Source: Hyphomicrobiaceae bacterium (lineage in GTDB: Bacteria; Pseudomonadota; Alphaproteobacteria; Rhizobiales; Hyphomicrobiaceae). Taken from it: a DNA stretch of 64,000 nt. Position numbers and translations under genes: made by a program. Below are positions 1-8,698 of this stretch, piece after piece. Every line of letters begins with the position of its first letter. Positions within the stretch are counted from its first letter, which is position 1. Under the pieces are notes generated by a model. That model made no database searches. It was not told where the DNA came from and worked only from the letters and a program-made list of their open reading frames with translations. The stretch lies in contig JAWKWE010000004.1 of NCBI GenBank assembly GCA_041397645.1, positions 2,666,001-2,730,000 on the forward strand, written 5' to 3'.

Positions 1-468
1 GCGCTGGGCAGCAAGTACATTCTCAATCAGCAGGCCTATCGCGCGTTTTACGAACGCCTGGTGATGGACGGTACCGAGTGCGGACTTGGCTATCTGTTCA
101 CTCTGGAAGCGCGGGGCGAGATCGTTGCTGGGTTGTTTGGCATCTTGCACGATGGGACCTTCACGCTGCTGCGCATTTCAAACGGCGGCGAACCCTGGAG
201 CCACCTCTCGCCGGGAAGGCTCGTGATCGTGGAGGCGATGAAGTACTTTGTCGCGCACGGCGTGCGCCGGTTCGATTTCGGCATTGGCGACTATCCCTTC
301 AAACGCGGTTTTGGGGTTGCCGAGGTGCCGCTTTATGATCTGTTCGTGGCAAAGGATCTGGCAGCGCTGCCGAAGACGCTTTACCACCGGGCGGTCGCCC
401 ATGCGCGCAAGAGCCCCACGATCCGCGGGCTGGTGCGTCGGCTAAAGGGCCACGCTGAAAACGCCTAG
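1..468 (+). CDS. GNAT-fold acetyltransferase, BioF2/CelD-like (5' end missing)
   Basis: The reading frame is open from the first base, so the N-terminal part lies outside the window; 155 residues remain. The visible part has the alternating strands and helices of the C-terminal GNAT fold (Acetyltransf_6, 'BioF2-like'), with a conserved GDYPFKRGFG stretch followed by a short basic tail. These proteins are cytoplasmic and often occur in polysaccharide or cell-envelope loci, but the substrate cannot be told here. It ends about 170 bp before hisS, with no shared operon apparent. The family assignment rests on fold-like pattern and the GDYPFK motif, so it is moderate. Confidence 0.6.
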   Translation, partial: ALGSKYILNQQAYRAFYERLVMDGTECGLGYLFTLEARGEIVAGLFGILHDGTFTLLRISNGGEPWSHLSPGRLVIVEAMKYFVAHGVRRFDFGIGDYPFKRGFGVAEVPLYDLFVAKDLAALPKTLYHRAVAHARKSPTIRGLVRRLKGHAENA

Positions 469-638
469 ATGACCCACCCCCCACAGTTTCTGTGACGGGG
501 CCATCACTAAAGTCAGCAAATGGCGTGCTTTCCAGTCGAGCCGGATCCCCGGCTTTCGCACTGCGGAACCATCCGCTATAAGGCCCCAGACCTTTGGGGC
601 CCCGTCAGGGCGCCTCAGCAACTCAAAAGTTTCAATCC

Positions 639-2156
639 ATGTCCAAATCCAACAAAGGCGCTGGCTCCGAGGCACCCTCGGCGGCGCGCCCGGAAGCCAG
701 AATTGCCAAAGGCTTCCGCGACATCGAGGCGGCCGAGCTTAAGGGCCTCAATGAAATGCTGAGCGTGATCCGCTCGGTCTATGAACGCTATGGGTTCGAC
801 GCGCTCGAAACGCCTGCCCTCGAATATACCGATGCGCTGGGCAAGTTTCTTCCCGATCAAGACCGGCCCAATGCCGGAGTGTTTTCGTTCCAAGACGAGG
901 ACGAACAGTGGATGAGCTTGCGGTACGATCTCACCGCGCCGCTCGCCCGCTATGTCGCGCAGAATTTCAACGCCCTGCCCAAGCCGTTCCGCCGCTATGC
1001 ATTTGGCAACGTCTATCGCAACGAGAAGCCGGGGCCAGGGCGCTTCCGCCAGTTCATGCAGTTCGACGCCGACACGGTGGGAAGCGAGAGCATCGCTGCC
1101 GATGCGGAGATGTGTATGCTTGCGGCGGACACGCTTGAGGCGCTTGGCATCAAGCGCGGCGACTACGTGATCAAGGTCAACAGCCGCAAAGTGCTTGATG
1201 GTATACTGGAGCTGGCCGGGGTCGATCTGACGGATGGCTCGCAAAGTGGTAAGCGGCTCACCGTACTGCGCGCCATGGACAAATTTGACAAGTTTGGCGC
1301 CGAAGGCGTTTCGCAGTTGCTCGGCAAAGGCCGCAAGGATGAGAGCGGTGATTTCACCCCAGGGGCAGGCCTTACCGACGCGAATGCGACGATTATCACG
1401 AAGTTTCTAACCGCGGCGCAGGGCGCGCGCGAAGGCGCGATCGACCGTGTGAAGGGGATCATCGCCGGCAATGCGCGAGCAGAGGAAGGACTTGCCGAGC
1501 TGGAGGCCATAACGGATCTTGTTACAGCGGCCGGATATGATGCCTCGCGGATTACCTTTGATCCATCCGTCGTGCGAGGTCTGGAGTACTACACTGGCCC
1601 CGTGTTCGAGGCAGAGCTGACCTTCCAGGTGAAGGACGAAGACGGCAACACCGTTCGTTTCGGCTCGGTCGGCGGCGGGGGGCGTTACGACGATCTCGTC
1701 GCGCGCTTCACGGGCCAGAAAGTTCCAGCAACCGGATTCTCTATCGGCGTCTCGCGCCTTCAGGCGGCACTCGCGCATGTCGGGCAAAAGGCGAATGCCG
1801 CGCTTGGGCCCGTTGTCGTGCTCGTCATGGATAAAGACCGGGTCGCCGACTACCAGGAGATGGTGCAGAGGCTGCGCACTTCAGGCATCCGCGCGGAAAT
1901 GTATCTGGGCTCTTCCGGCATGAAGGCGCAGATGAAGTACGCCGATAAGCGCAGCAGCCCCTGTGTCATTATTCAAGGTTCCGATGAGCGTGCCAAATGC
2001 GAAGTGACTCTCAAAGACCTGATCGAGGGCGCGAAGGCGGCGGCTGCCATCAAGGATAACAAGGAATGGAAGGAAGCGCGCCCCGCTCAACTCTCCGTTC
2101 CAGAAGCCGACCTCGTCGCTGAGGTACGCAAAATCATCGAACGTCACCAAGGTTAG
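639..2156 (+). CDS. hisS: Histidyl-tRNA synthetase
   Basis: Class II aminoacyl-tRNA synthetase that charges tRNA-His in the cytoplasm. The 505-residue product shows motif 2 (NVYRNEKPGPGRFRQFMQFD), the histidine-specific segment VRGLEYYTGPVFE, a motif-3-like GFSIGVSRL and a C-terminal anticodon-binding domain from about residue 400. The ATG at 639 is chosen because family members begin with a short polar tail before the catalytic core; an upstream in-frame ATG at 594 would add 15 residues that do not look conserved. hisZ follows after 5 bp and hisG overlaps hisZ, forming a three-gene unit joining tRNA charging with the first step of histidine synthesis. Confidence 0.96.
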   Translation: MSKSNKGAGSEAPSAARPEARIAKGFRDIEAAELKGLNEMLSVIRSVYERYGFDALETPALEYTDALGKFLPDQDRPNAGVFSFQDEDEQWMSLRYDLTAPLARYVAQNFNALPKPFRRYAFGNVYRNEKPGPGRFRQFMQFDADTVGSESIAADAEMCMLAADTLEALGIKRGDYVIKVNSRKVLDGILELAGVDLTDGSQSGKRLTVLRAMDKFDKFGAEGVSQLLGKGRKDESGDFTPGAGLTDANATIITKFLTAAQGAREGAIDRVKGIIAGNARAEEGLAELEAITDLVTAAGYDASRITFDPSVVRGLEYYTGPVFEAELTFQVKDEDGNTVRFGSVGGGGRYDDLVARFTGQKVPATGFSIGVSRLQAALAHVGQKANAALGPVVVLVMDKDRVADYQEMVQRLRTSGIRAEMYLGSSGMKAQMKYADKRSSPCVIIQGSDERAKCEVTLKDLIEGAKAAAAIKDNKEWKEARPAQLSVPEADLVAEVRKIIERHQG

Positions 2157-2161
2157 AGACG

Positions 2162-3340
2162 ATGTCCGCCGAGACGGCACTACGGTTCGAGGCGCTGGAA
2201 GCGCAGGCGCAAAAGGTCATGTCGGTCTTCACCAAAGCCGGGCATGAAGCCGTTGCGCCTTCCGTGATCCAACCTGCGGATGTCTTTCTGGATGCGATAG
2301 GCGAGGCGTTGCGTGCGCGCACTTATGTCTTCACCGATCCCGATGGCGCGGAGCTATGTCTGCGTCCCGATCTTACCCTTCCTACCTGCAGACTGCATGT
2401 GGCGCGCCATGCCAATCCTGCGGTCAAGGCGCTCTACTGCTATAATGGCCCGGCTTTTCGCTTTCAGCCTCAGGGAGCGGACGAGGTCCATCCCCGCGAG
2501 TTCCGTCAGGCAGGCATAGAGCGCATTGGCGAGAACGAGCGCGAGAGCGCGGAAGCCGCTACGATCACGCTTATTATGCAGGCGCTGAGCGCGTGCGGTC
2601 TCAACGACTGGACCATGCGCATCGGCGATCATGGCATGTTCCGTTCGGTGTTGGTGGCCGCGAACGTGCCGGAGCGCTGGCGCCAGCGACTGGCCGATGC
2701 GTTCTGGGAACCCGGTCAGTTTCACGCTGAGCTGAAACAGCTTGTAAGCGCGCCGGATGCCAATGCGCGCAAGCTGCCGCGCGAACTCATCGAAACCCTT
2801 GTTCCCGGCGACGTGGAGGCGAGCGAGGCGGCCGTTGCCGCTTATCTCGACTCTAACGGGATCGAGCTGATCGGCACGCGAACGCTTGCCGAGATGACGA
2901 GCCACATGCTCGACGTTGCGCAGGATATTGGCGCCGCCCCGCTTTCGTCCGCGGCGGCCACGTTGATCGAAAGCTATGTCGCCGTCTCCGGCCCCGCTCG
3001 CGCATGCGGCGATACGATCGCAAAACTGCTCAAGAGTGCGGGGGTGAGCGCGGGATTGGCGCTCGATGTCTATGACAAGCGGCTTGCGCAACTCGCGAAC
3101 GTCGGGCTCGATCTTTCACGTGTGGCGTTTTCGGCGGAATTCGGCCGCAACCTCGAATACTACACCGGGCTTGTGTTTGAGGTAATTTCGCCGCTGTTCG
3201 GCGAGGCGAGCCCGATTGCCGGCGGCGGGCGCTATGACAATCTTCTGCGTTCGGCGGGGGCCTCGAAGGACGTATCAGCCGTCGGAGGTGCCATCCACAC
3301 CGAACGCCTCCTGAGGGCTGTGAAGGAGGCGCGCGTATGA
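2162..3340 (+). CDS. hisZ: ATP phosphoribosyltransferase regulatory subunit
   Basis: HisZ is a catalytically inactive paralogue of histidyl-tRNA synthetase that pairs with short-form HisG to make an active, histidine-sensitive ATP phosphoribosyltransferase. The 392-residue product keeps the synthetase-like core, including RNLEYYTGLVFEV and GGGRYDNLL, but lacks the anticodon-binding C-terminal domain seen in the neighbouring HisS. It starts 5 bp after hisS and its TGA overlaps the hisG ATG, which suggests translational coupling of the two subunits. Having HisS and its paralogue HisZ in tandem is consistent with origin by gene duplication. Confidence 0.95.
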   Translation: MSAETALRFEALEAQAQKVMSVFTKAGHEAVAPSVIQPADVFLDAIGEALRARTYVFTDPDGAELCLRPDLTLPTCRLHVARHANPAVKALYCYNGPAFRFQPQGADEVHPREFRQAGIERIGENERESAEAATITLIMQALSACGLNDWTMRIGDHGMFRSVLVAANVPERWRQRLADAFWEPGQFHAELKQLVSAPDANARKLPRELIETLVPGDVEASEAAVAAYLDSNGIELIGTRTLAEMTSHMLDVAQDIGAAPLSSAAATLIESYVAVSGPARACGDTIAKLLKSAGVSAGLALDVYDKRLAQLANVGLDLSRVAFSAEFGRNLEYYTGLVFEVISPLFGEASPIAGGGRYDNLLRSAGASKDVSAVGGAIHTERLLRAVKEARV

Positions 3341-4035
3341 GTGCGAAGCTGACGCTTGCCATCCCTTCCAAGGGCCGCCTGATGGAGCAGACGACAGACG
3401 TGTTTGCTAAAGCCGGCCTTGTCGTGAAGAAGGTCGGTCACGCACGCGGATATCGCGGCGAGATCGAAGGCATGCCGGGTATCGACGTCGCTTACGTCTC
3501 GTCCTCCGAAATCGCGGCGGGTTTGAAGGCGGGCAGTGTGCACCTTGGAATTACAGGGGAAGATCTCATTCGTGAGAGCATGTCGGACGCCGCCACCCGC
3601 GTGACGTTTCTGCGGCCGCTCGGTTTCGGATTTGCCGACGTGGTCGTTGCGGTGCCCGCGTGCTGGATCGACGTGACCACGTTGGCCGATCTTGAAGCGA
3701 TCTCCGGTCCGTTCCGGCGGGCGCATGGGCGCTGGCCGCGCGCCGCCACAAAGTACAAGAACCTGACGCGACGGTTCTTCGCCGCGCATGGATTTGGCGA
3801 CTATCGCATTGTGGAAAGTCTCGGCGCGACCGAAGGGACGCCTGCGGCAGGCACGGCGGAGTTCATCGTCGATATTACGACGACGGGAGAGACACTGCGC
3901 GCCAATGGTCTGCGCATTCTGGACGACGGCGTCATCCTGAAGTCTCAGGCCAACCTCATCGCAGCCAATCTTGCACAATGGACGCCGGAGCTCACCGGAT
4001 TGCGCGACGAACTCGTGAAGCGTTTGGCCGCCTGA
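3337..4035 (+). CDS. hisG: ATP phosphoribosyltransferase, short-form catalytic subunit
   Basis: Catalyses the first step of histidine biosynthesis, joining ATP and PRPP. At 232 residues it is the short form (HisG_S), which lacks the C-terminal histidine-binding domain and depends on HisZ; the adjacent hisZ fits this. Visible motifs are the N-terminal AIPSKGRL, GITGEDLIRE, and the phosphate-binding stretch GTAEFIVDITTTGETL. The start overlaps the hisZ stop (ATGA) and is preceded by AAGGAGG inside hisZ, so the start is well supported. The other his genes are not in this window. Confidence 0.95.
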   Translation: MSAKLTLAIPSKGRLMEQTTDVFAKAGLVVKKVGHARGYRGEIEGMPGIDVAYVSSSEIAAGLKAGSVHLGITGEDLIRESMSDAATRVTFLRPLGFGFADVVVAVPACWIDVTTLADLEAISGPFRRAHGRWPRAATKYKNLTRRFFAAHGFGDYRIVESLGATEGTPAAGTAEFIVDITTTGETLRANGLRILDDGVILKSQANLIAANLAQWTPELTGLRDELVKRLAA

Positions 4036-4147
4036 GAACCATCCGGCGGATGGGCGGATACGTGGAATCCTCCATTGTGCTCGCGGGCCCTTTGCAGACA
4101 AATGCCAGGAACGATTGCCTTGAGCCACGTGAACGGAGGATCGCAGG

Positions 4148-5020
4148 ATGGAACCATTGCAGTTGGCGAATGCGAGCCGCACGTTCATTGACGGGCTCAC
4201 GCGCTGGGCCGTTGAGGCCGTGCCGAACATTCTTGCGGCACTGGTTCTGTTTGCTGTCGGCGTTTGGTTCTCTGGCTGGGTCGCGCGTCAGCTCGGACGC
4301 GGTATTGATCGCGAAGAGCGCATCGATCCGACCATGCGTGGCGTTCTCACGTCGCTGGCGCGCTACGGTATTCTTATCGTGACTCTGGTTGCGGTGCTCG
4401 GTCAGCTGGGCGTGCAAACGACCAGCATTCTCGCCGCGTTGGGTGCAGCAGGTCTTGCCATCGGTCTTGCCTTGCAAGGAACGCTGTCGAATATCGCGGC
4501 AGGTATGATGCTGCTCTGGCTGCGGCCCTATCGCGTGGGCGACTTCATCGACGCGGGAGGCGTGGCCGGCACAGTGAAGGAAGTCGGACTTTTTGCGACC
4601 GAGATGCATTCCTGGGATGGCGTCTACCAATTCGTTCCCAACTCGGAATTGTGGAACAAGCGCATCATAAACTACAACCGCCTGCCGACGCGCCTTGTCG
4701 AGATCAAATGCGGCATCGGCTATAACGACGACATCGACAAAGCCAAGGCCATCATGTTGCAGCTCGCAGACGCCGATATGCGCGTGCTTTCACAGCCCGC
4801 ACCCACGGTGTTCGTCTCTGCGCTCCAGGATAGCTCTGTTGAGGTGTCGCTGCGTGCGTGGGCCGAAACGCCCGATTATTTCGGCACGCTGAGGGATCTC
4901 AATGAAAGCTGCAAAAAGGCCTTCGATGCAGCGGGTATTTCAATACCCTTTCCTCAACTTGATGTGCATCTTGACGGCGCTCTTGCGCGCGCAAAAGAAC
5001 CAAGCGGCAAACCAGCCTAG
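4148..5020 (+). CDS. mscS: Small-conductance mechanosensitive ion channel, MscS family
   Basis: Inner-membrane channel that opens under membrane tension and releases solutes during hypo-osmotic shock. The 290-residue protein has three hydrophobic segments (roughly residues 18-40, 62-84 and 92-120); the third carries the Gly/Ala-rich pore helix pattern of MscS (LGAAGLAIGLALQGTLSN), followed by WLRPYRVGDFID and the soluble vestibule domain. Length equals the simple E. coli MscS type. GGAGG lies just upstream of the ATG. The gene is convergent with recQ and their 3' ends overlap by 4 bp. It is separate from the his operon by a 112-bp gap. Confidence 0.93.
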   Translation: MEPLQLANASRTFIDGLTRWAVEAVPNILAALVLFAVGVWFSGWVARQLGRGIDREERIDPTMRGVLTSLARYGILIVTLVAVLGQLGVQTTSILAALGAAGLAIGLALQGTLSNIAAGMMLLWLRPYRVGDFIDAGGVAGTVKEVGLFATEMHSWDGVYQFVPNSELWNKRIINYNRLPTRLVEIKCGIGYNDDIDKAKAIMLQLADADMRVLSQPAPTVFVSALQDSSVEVSLRAWAETPDYFGTLRDLNESCKKAFDAAGISIPFPQLDVHLDGALARAKEPSGKPA

Positions 5021-7203
5021 CCGATCTCAGCTAGGATACACTTCAGGATGCCGAAGTCATAACGACCGTCGAGCGCAGCATGGGCAGGCCCGAGCTTGCC
5101 GGTCTCCAATGTGTTGCAGCGTTCGAATGCGGCCAGGATCTCGTCCATCTCTGCTTCGTCGAGCGGCAGAACGCTTCGCGCCTCTATCAGACCTGCTGCG
5201 ATAGCATCGGCGAAATGCCCATAAACGGTCGAGAGCGCGATCTCACGCTCGCTCGCAATCTGCTCGGCATCAAGTCCGCGCAGATGGGCTCCAAGCGTCT
5301 GGTTGACGGTGGAAGGCAAGCGGTTATTGAGCAGCGGATGGGGTTTGTGCAGGCCAATCAACTCCAAGAAAGCCTTGCCGTATCGGGTGATCTTGCTGGC
5401 GCCGAGGCCGGTAATGTCATGCAGGCCAGCCTCGTCCATGGGCCGCTTCTCCGCCAATTCGATGAGCGTGCGATCTTGCGCAATGACGTAGGGTGGCAGC
5501 TTCGCAGCCGTGGCAAGCTTGAGGCGTAATGCCCGCAACGCCTGAAGCAATGTTTCGTCCTGCGGCGCTACCTTTGCAATCGACTTGGCTTCGCGACGCG
5601 ATTTCTTCTCTGGCGCGCGCGTGACGCGAATGAGGAATTTCGCCTCTCCACGCAGAACCGGCCGCGCGCTTTCCGTCAGGCCAAGCATGCCATGGCCTTC
5701 GTCATCGGCGCTCAAGAGACCTGCTGCGATCAGCTGGCGAAAGAGACCTTTCCAGGCGACGGCGGACACATCCTTGCCGATGCCGAAGACGGATAGCCGG
5801 TCATGGCCGTTGCGCGCGATGCGTTCGTCTTCCTTGCCCATGAGCACGTCGCAAAGATAGGTGACGCCGTAGCGCTGGCCGGTGCGGTAGACGGCTGACA
5901 GCGCCTTCTGCGCAGACAGCGTGCCGTCTTCGGTCTTGGGTGGGTTGAGGCAGTTGTCGCAGTTGCCGCAAGGTTCGCTCAGGCGCTCGCCGAAATAGGC
6001 GAGCAGGGCCTGGCGGCGGCATCCAGGCATTTCCGCCAAGCCTATGAGCGCATCGAGCTTCTGACGCTGAACGTGCTTGAAGGCGTCCGAGCCATCGCTT
6101 TGTGCGATCCACTGGCGCAGTTGCACGACATCGCCGATGCCATAGGCCATCCAGGCATCCGCAGGCTCACCGTCCCGACCAGCACGGCCTGTTTCTTGAT
6201 AGTAAGCTTCAATGGACTTCGGCAAGTTCAGATGCGCCACGAAACGCACGTCAGGCTTGTCGATGCCCATGCCGAAAGCTATCGTCGCAACGACAATGAG
6301 CCCATCCTCGTTGAGGAAGCGAGTCTGTGCGGCTGCGCGCACGTTAGCCTCAAGGCCGGCATGATAGGCAAGCGCCTTGCGTCCCTTGGACGAGAGCCAG
6401 GCTGCGGTCTCCTCCACCGATTTTCGCGACAGGCAATAGACGATGCCAGCATCGGTAGGGTGCTCGCTGGTGATGAACTGCCACAGGCGCTCGCGCGCGC
6501 TCATCGAGCCCATCTCGGCTATGGTGTAGCGAATGTTGGGCCGGTCAAAGCTGGCGACGTAGACTTCCGCGTCTTCCAGCGACAGCTCAGTCACGATCTC
6601 CTGGCGCGTACGCTCGTCGGCCGTGGCCGTGAGTGCGATGCGCGGCACCGCCGGAAAGCGCGTAGCAAGAATTTTCAGCTGACGGTATTCGGGCCGGAAG
6701 TCGTGCCCCCATTGGGAAACGCAATGGGCTTCGTCGATTGCGAACAGAGCAATCTCGTGGCGCGTCAAAAGATTGAGGGTGCGCTCCTGGACCAGTCGCT
6801 CGGGCGCGACGTAAAGCAGATCGAGGGCGCCAGCGGCGAACTCGCGCTCGATGCCGTCCTGCGTTTGGCGGTCGAGCGTCGAGTTGAGAAAAGCCGCTTT
6901 GACGCCGACGTCTTTCAGGGCGTCCACTTGGTCCTGCATCAAGGCGATGAGGGGAGAGACGACGATGCCGGTGCCGGACCGGACGAGGGCGGGGATCTGG
7001 TAACACAGCGACTTGCCGCCACCTGTCGGCATCAGGGCGAGGCAGTCCCGCCCCTCCAGCAGGGCCGCGATGATGCCCTCTTGATGCAGGCGAAAGCTCT
7101 TGTAGCCGAATACCTCGTCGAGCTTGGCGCGCGCCGCGTCGAGCGGTTTCGGGCTCAGCAGGTCGAAGGCCGGCAGGGCTTTGGGCGCGGCAGATGCCGG
7201 CAT
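5017..7203 (-). CDS. recQ: ATP-dependent DNA helicase RecQ
   Basis: 3'-5' DNA helicase of recombination and fork repair. In order the 728-residue protein shows a Q-motif region, Walker A (MPTGGGKSLC), the DEAH box (AIDEAHCVSQWGHDFRP), SF2 motif VI (YQETGRAGRDG), the RQC zinc site with its Cys cluster (CRRQALL...CGNCDNC), an HRDC domain around residues 530-600, and an added C-terminal helix-turn-helix of the HTH_40 type (residues about 630-700), giving a protein longer than the ~610-residue E. coli RecQ. The ATG at 7203 has GGAG 9 bp upstream; an in-frame ATG at 7248 has no ribosome-binding site. Confidence 0.95.
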   Translation of the reverse strand: MPASAAPKALPAFDLLSPKPLDAARAKLDEVFGYKSFRLHQEGIIAALLEGRDCLALMPTGGGKSLCYQIPALVRSGTGIVVSPLIALMQDQVDALKDVGVKAAFLNSTLDRQTQDGIEREFAAGALDLLYVAPERLVQERTLNLLTRHEIALFAIDEAHCVSQWGHDFRPEYRQLKILATRFPAVPRIALTATADERTRQEIVTELSLEDAEVYVASFDRPNIRYTIAEMGSMSARERLWQFITSEHPTDAGIVYCLSRKSVEETAAWLSSKGRKALAYHAGLEANVRAAAQTRFLNEDGLIVVATIAFGMGIDKPDVRFVAHLNLPKSIEAYYQETGRAGRDGEPADAWMAYGIGDVVQLRQWIAQSDGSDAFKHVQRQKLDALIGLAEMPGCRRQALLAYFGERLSEPCGNCDNCLNPPKTEDGTLSAQKALSAVYRTGQRYGVTYLCDVLMGKEDERIARNGHDRLSVFGIGKDVSAVAWKGLFRQLIAAGLLSADDEGHGMLGLTESARPVLRGEAKFLIRVTRAPEKKSRREAKSIAKVAPQDETLLQALRALRLKLATAAKLPPYVIAQDRTLIELAEKRPMDEAGLHDITGLGASKITRYGKAFLELIGLHKPHPLLNNRLPSTVNQTLGAHLRGLDAEQIASEREIALSTVYGHFADAIAAGLIEARSVLPLDEAEMDEILAAFERCNTLETGKLGPAHAALDGRYDFGILKCILAEIG

Positions 7204-7380
7204 TGCGGTGAAGCTCCCGGATTTACGCGAATGCGACCGGCAACTCATAGGCTGATTCTATCACCAGGCCGGCATTGCTGATGGCCGCGGCTACGACAAT
7301 CCCGTTGAAAACTTGAAAGGATTTCGCCGCGATCCCACGCATTCCAATGTTTAACAGGCCGTTCAGAAGCAGTTCATGTT

Positions 7381-7566
7381 GGGGGCTGTAGGGTCACATC
7401 CAAGCTGATGGAGCAGATAGCGCCCATCAGGTCCCAAGGTGCCCGGCCAGGTTCCCCTCTCCCCCCCCCCCGACCTGGCCGGAGCTGCCTTAGGACACCA
7501 GACACACTTCGGTAATCCTCCCAATCTGTGCCCGTTGCCCGCCGGAACTCATCCGGCGGGTTTTCT
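7381..7566 (+). ncRNA. Putative structured small RNA or leader upstream of the asparaginase gene
   Basis: The 450 bp between recQ and the asparaginase gene hold no convincing ORF but show three hairpins in a row on the plus strand: CTGATGG/CCATCAG (7405-7411 with 7424-7430); a perfect 10-bp stem CCGGCCAGGT/ACCTGGCCGG (7443-7452 with 7473-7482), whose flanks also pair with bulges (AAGG/CCTT, TCC/GGA); and a GC-rich stem followed by T residues at 7538-7566. The middle loop carries 11 consecutive Cs. The layout suggests an independent small RNA ending in an intrinsic terminator, or an attenuated leader of the gene starting at 7655. It does not match SRP RNA, tmRNA or tRNA as far as can be read. 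7204-7380 holds nothing recognised. Confidence 0.4.
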
Positions 7567-7567
7567 T
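7538..7567 (+). terminator. Rho-independent terminator
   Basis: An 8-bp perfect stem CCCGCCGG/CCGGCGGG (7538-7545 with 7553-7560) with a 7-nt loop is followed directly by TTTTCTTT. No protein gene lies upstream on this strand for several kilobases, so it must end a non-coding transcript or attenuate transcription into the asparaginase gene 88 bp downstream. Confidence 0.75.
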
Positions 7568-7654
7568 TGACTTTTCCCTGGTCGATGATGTTGGAGGGGC
7601 CAGGTGGGGATTTGTCCCCTCGATTTTTTTGCTGCAACGCGGTAAGCCCGGGCC

Positions 7655-8680
7655 ATGGCTCATCCGATCGCAGATTCTTTCACACGCAATCCCGTACTGA
7701 TCGAAGTGACCCGCGGCCCCTTGGTGGAGTGCCGTCATCGGGGCACGGTTGCGGTTTGTGATGCGGCCGGCGATTTGGTTCTGGAATTGGGCAACGTGCG
7801 TGCGCCGGTCTATCCGCGCTCTGCCATAAAGCCATTGCAGGCATTGGCTTTTATCGAGAGCAGAGCCGCCGACCGTTATGGCTTTGGCAACCGCCACATC
7901 GCATTGGCTGCGGCCTCGCACTCTGGCACACGCGAGCAAGTGGCGACTGCAGGTGAGATGCTGGCCGCACTAGGGCTGGATGAGAGCATCATGCACTGTG
8001 GCAGCCATCTGCCGCGTGATCAGGATGAACAGCGCGCGCTGCTGCGTACCAACAGCAATCCAACGCAGCTGCACCACAACTGCTCAGGCAAGCACGCCGC
8101 CATGCTCGCAACCGCTTGTCATTTGGGCGAGCCGACCGCCACGTATGAGCAGGCGGAGCATCCCGTTCAGCAGCGCATTCGCGCGCTTCTAGAAGACATG
8201 AGCGGCGCCGAAATTACAGATGACGTATGCGGTATAGATGGATGTTCGGTCCCCAATTGGGCGCTTCCGGCGGCCAATCTTGCGCGCGCCTACGCTCGGT
8301 TTGGAACGGGCAAGGATTTGTCGCCGGAGCGCGCGAAGGCAGCTCGCCGCATTATGGAGGCGGCGCAGGCCGAGCCAGATTTTCTCGCCGGTCCGGGGCG
8401 GCTCGATACGCGTGTGCAGAAGCTTTTTGGCGGCGCGGCTTTCGTGAAAACGGGAGCGGAAGGGGCTTATGCGGGGTGCTTCCCGCAATCGGGTCTCGGC
8501 TTTGCGCTCAAGATGGACGATGGCGCTTCGCGCGGTGCGGAAGCGGTTGTTTCGATGCTGATTGAGGCGTTCCTGCCGCAAGCGCGCGGCAAGCTCCCGC
8601 TTAAGACGCTGAAGAATGCGCAAGGCAAAGATGTCGGCGTGATCCGTCCATCCCCGCTCGCAGCCGTCGCACTGCGATGA
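7655..8680 (+). CDS. L-asparaginase II family protein (class 3, ReAV-type)
   Basis: Predicted to hydrolyse L-asparagine to aspartate and ammonia. The 341-residue protein belongs to the rhizobial asparaginase family typified by Rhizobium etli ReAV, unrelated to E. coli AnsA/AnsB. Diagnostic stretches are AASHSGTREQ, CGSHLPRDQDEQ, HHNCSGKHAAML and GIDGCSVP; the Cys and Lys of NCSGK and the Cys of DGCSVP match the metal/active-site residues described for that family. No signal peptide is seen, so it is probably cytoplasmic. It is preceded by a hairpin/terminator region and stands alone. Substrate preference cannot be read from sequence. Confidence 0.88.
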   Translation: MAHPIADSFTRNPVLIEVTRGPLVECRHRGTVAVCDAAGDLVLELGNVRAPVYPRSAIKPLQALAFIESRAADRYGFGNRHIALAAASHSGTREQVATAGEMLAALGLDESIMHCGSHLPRDQDEQRALLRTNSNPTQLHHNCSGKHAAMLATACHLGEPTATYEQAEHPVQQRIRALLEDMSGAEITDDVCGIDGCSVPNWALPAANLARAYARFGTGKDLSPERAKAARRIMEAAQAEPDFLAGPGRLDTRVQKLFGGAAFVKTGAEGAYAGCFPQSGLGFALKMDDGASRGAEAVVSMLIEAFLPQARGKLPLKTLKNAQGKDVGVIRPSPLAAVALR

Positions 8681-8698
8681 TTGCCGTTCGTTTCTGGA

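Noticed and set aside
3232..4230. 332-codon minus-strand frame opposite hisZ/hisG
   Set aside because: Overlaps a well-supported hisG in full and shows no protein-like features.
6073..7281. 402-codon open frame opposite recQ
   Set aside because: Antisense shadow typical of GC-rich codon use; RecQ motifs on the other strand are complete.
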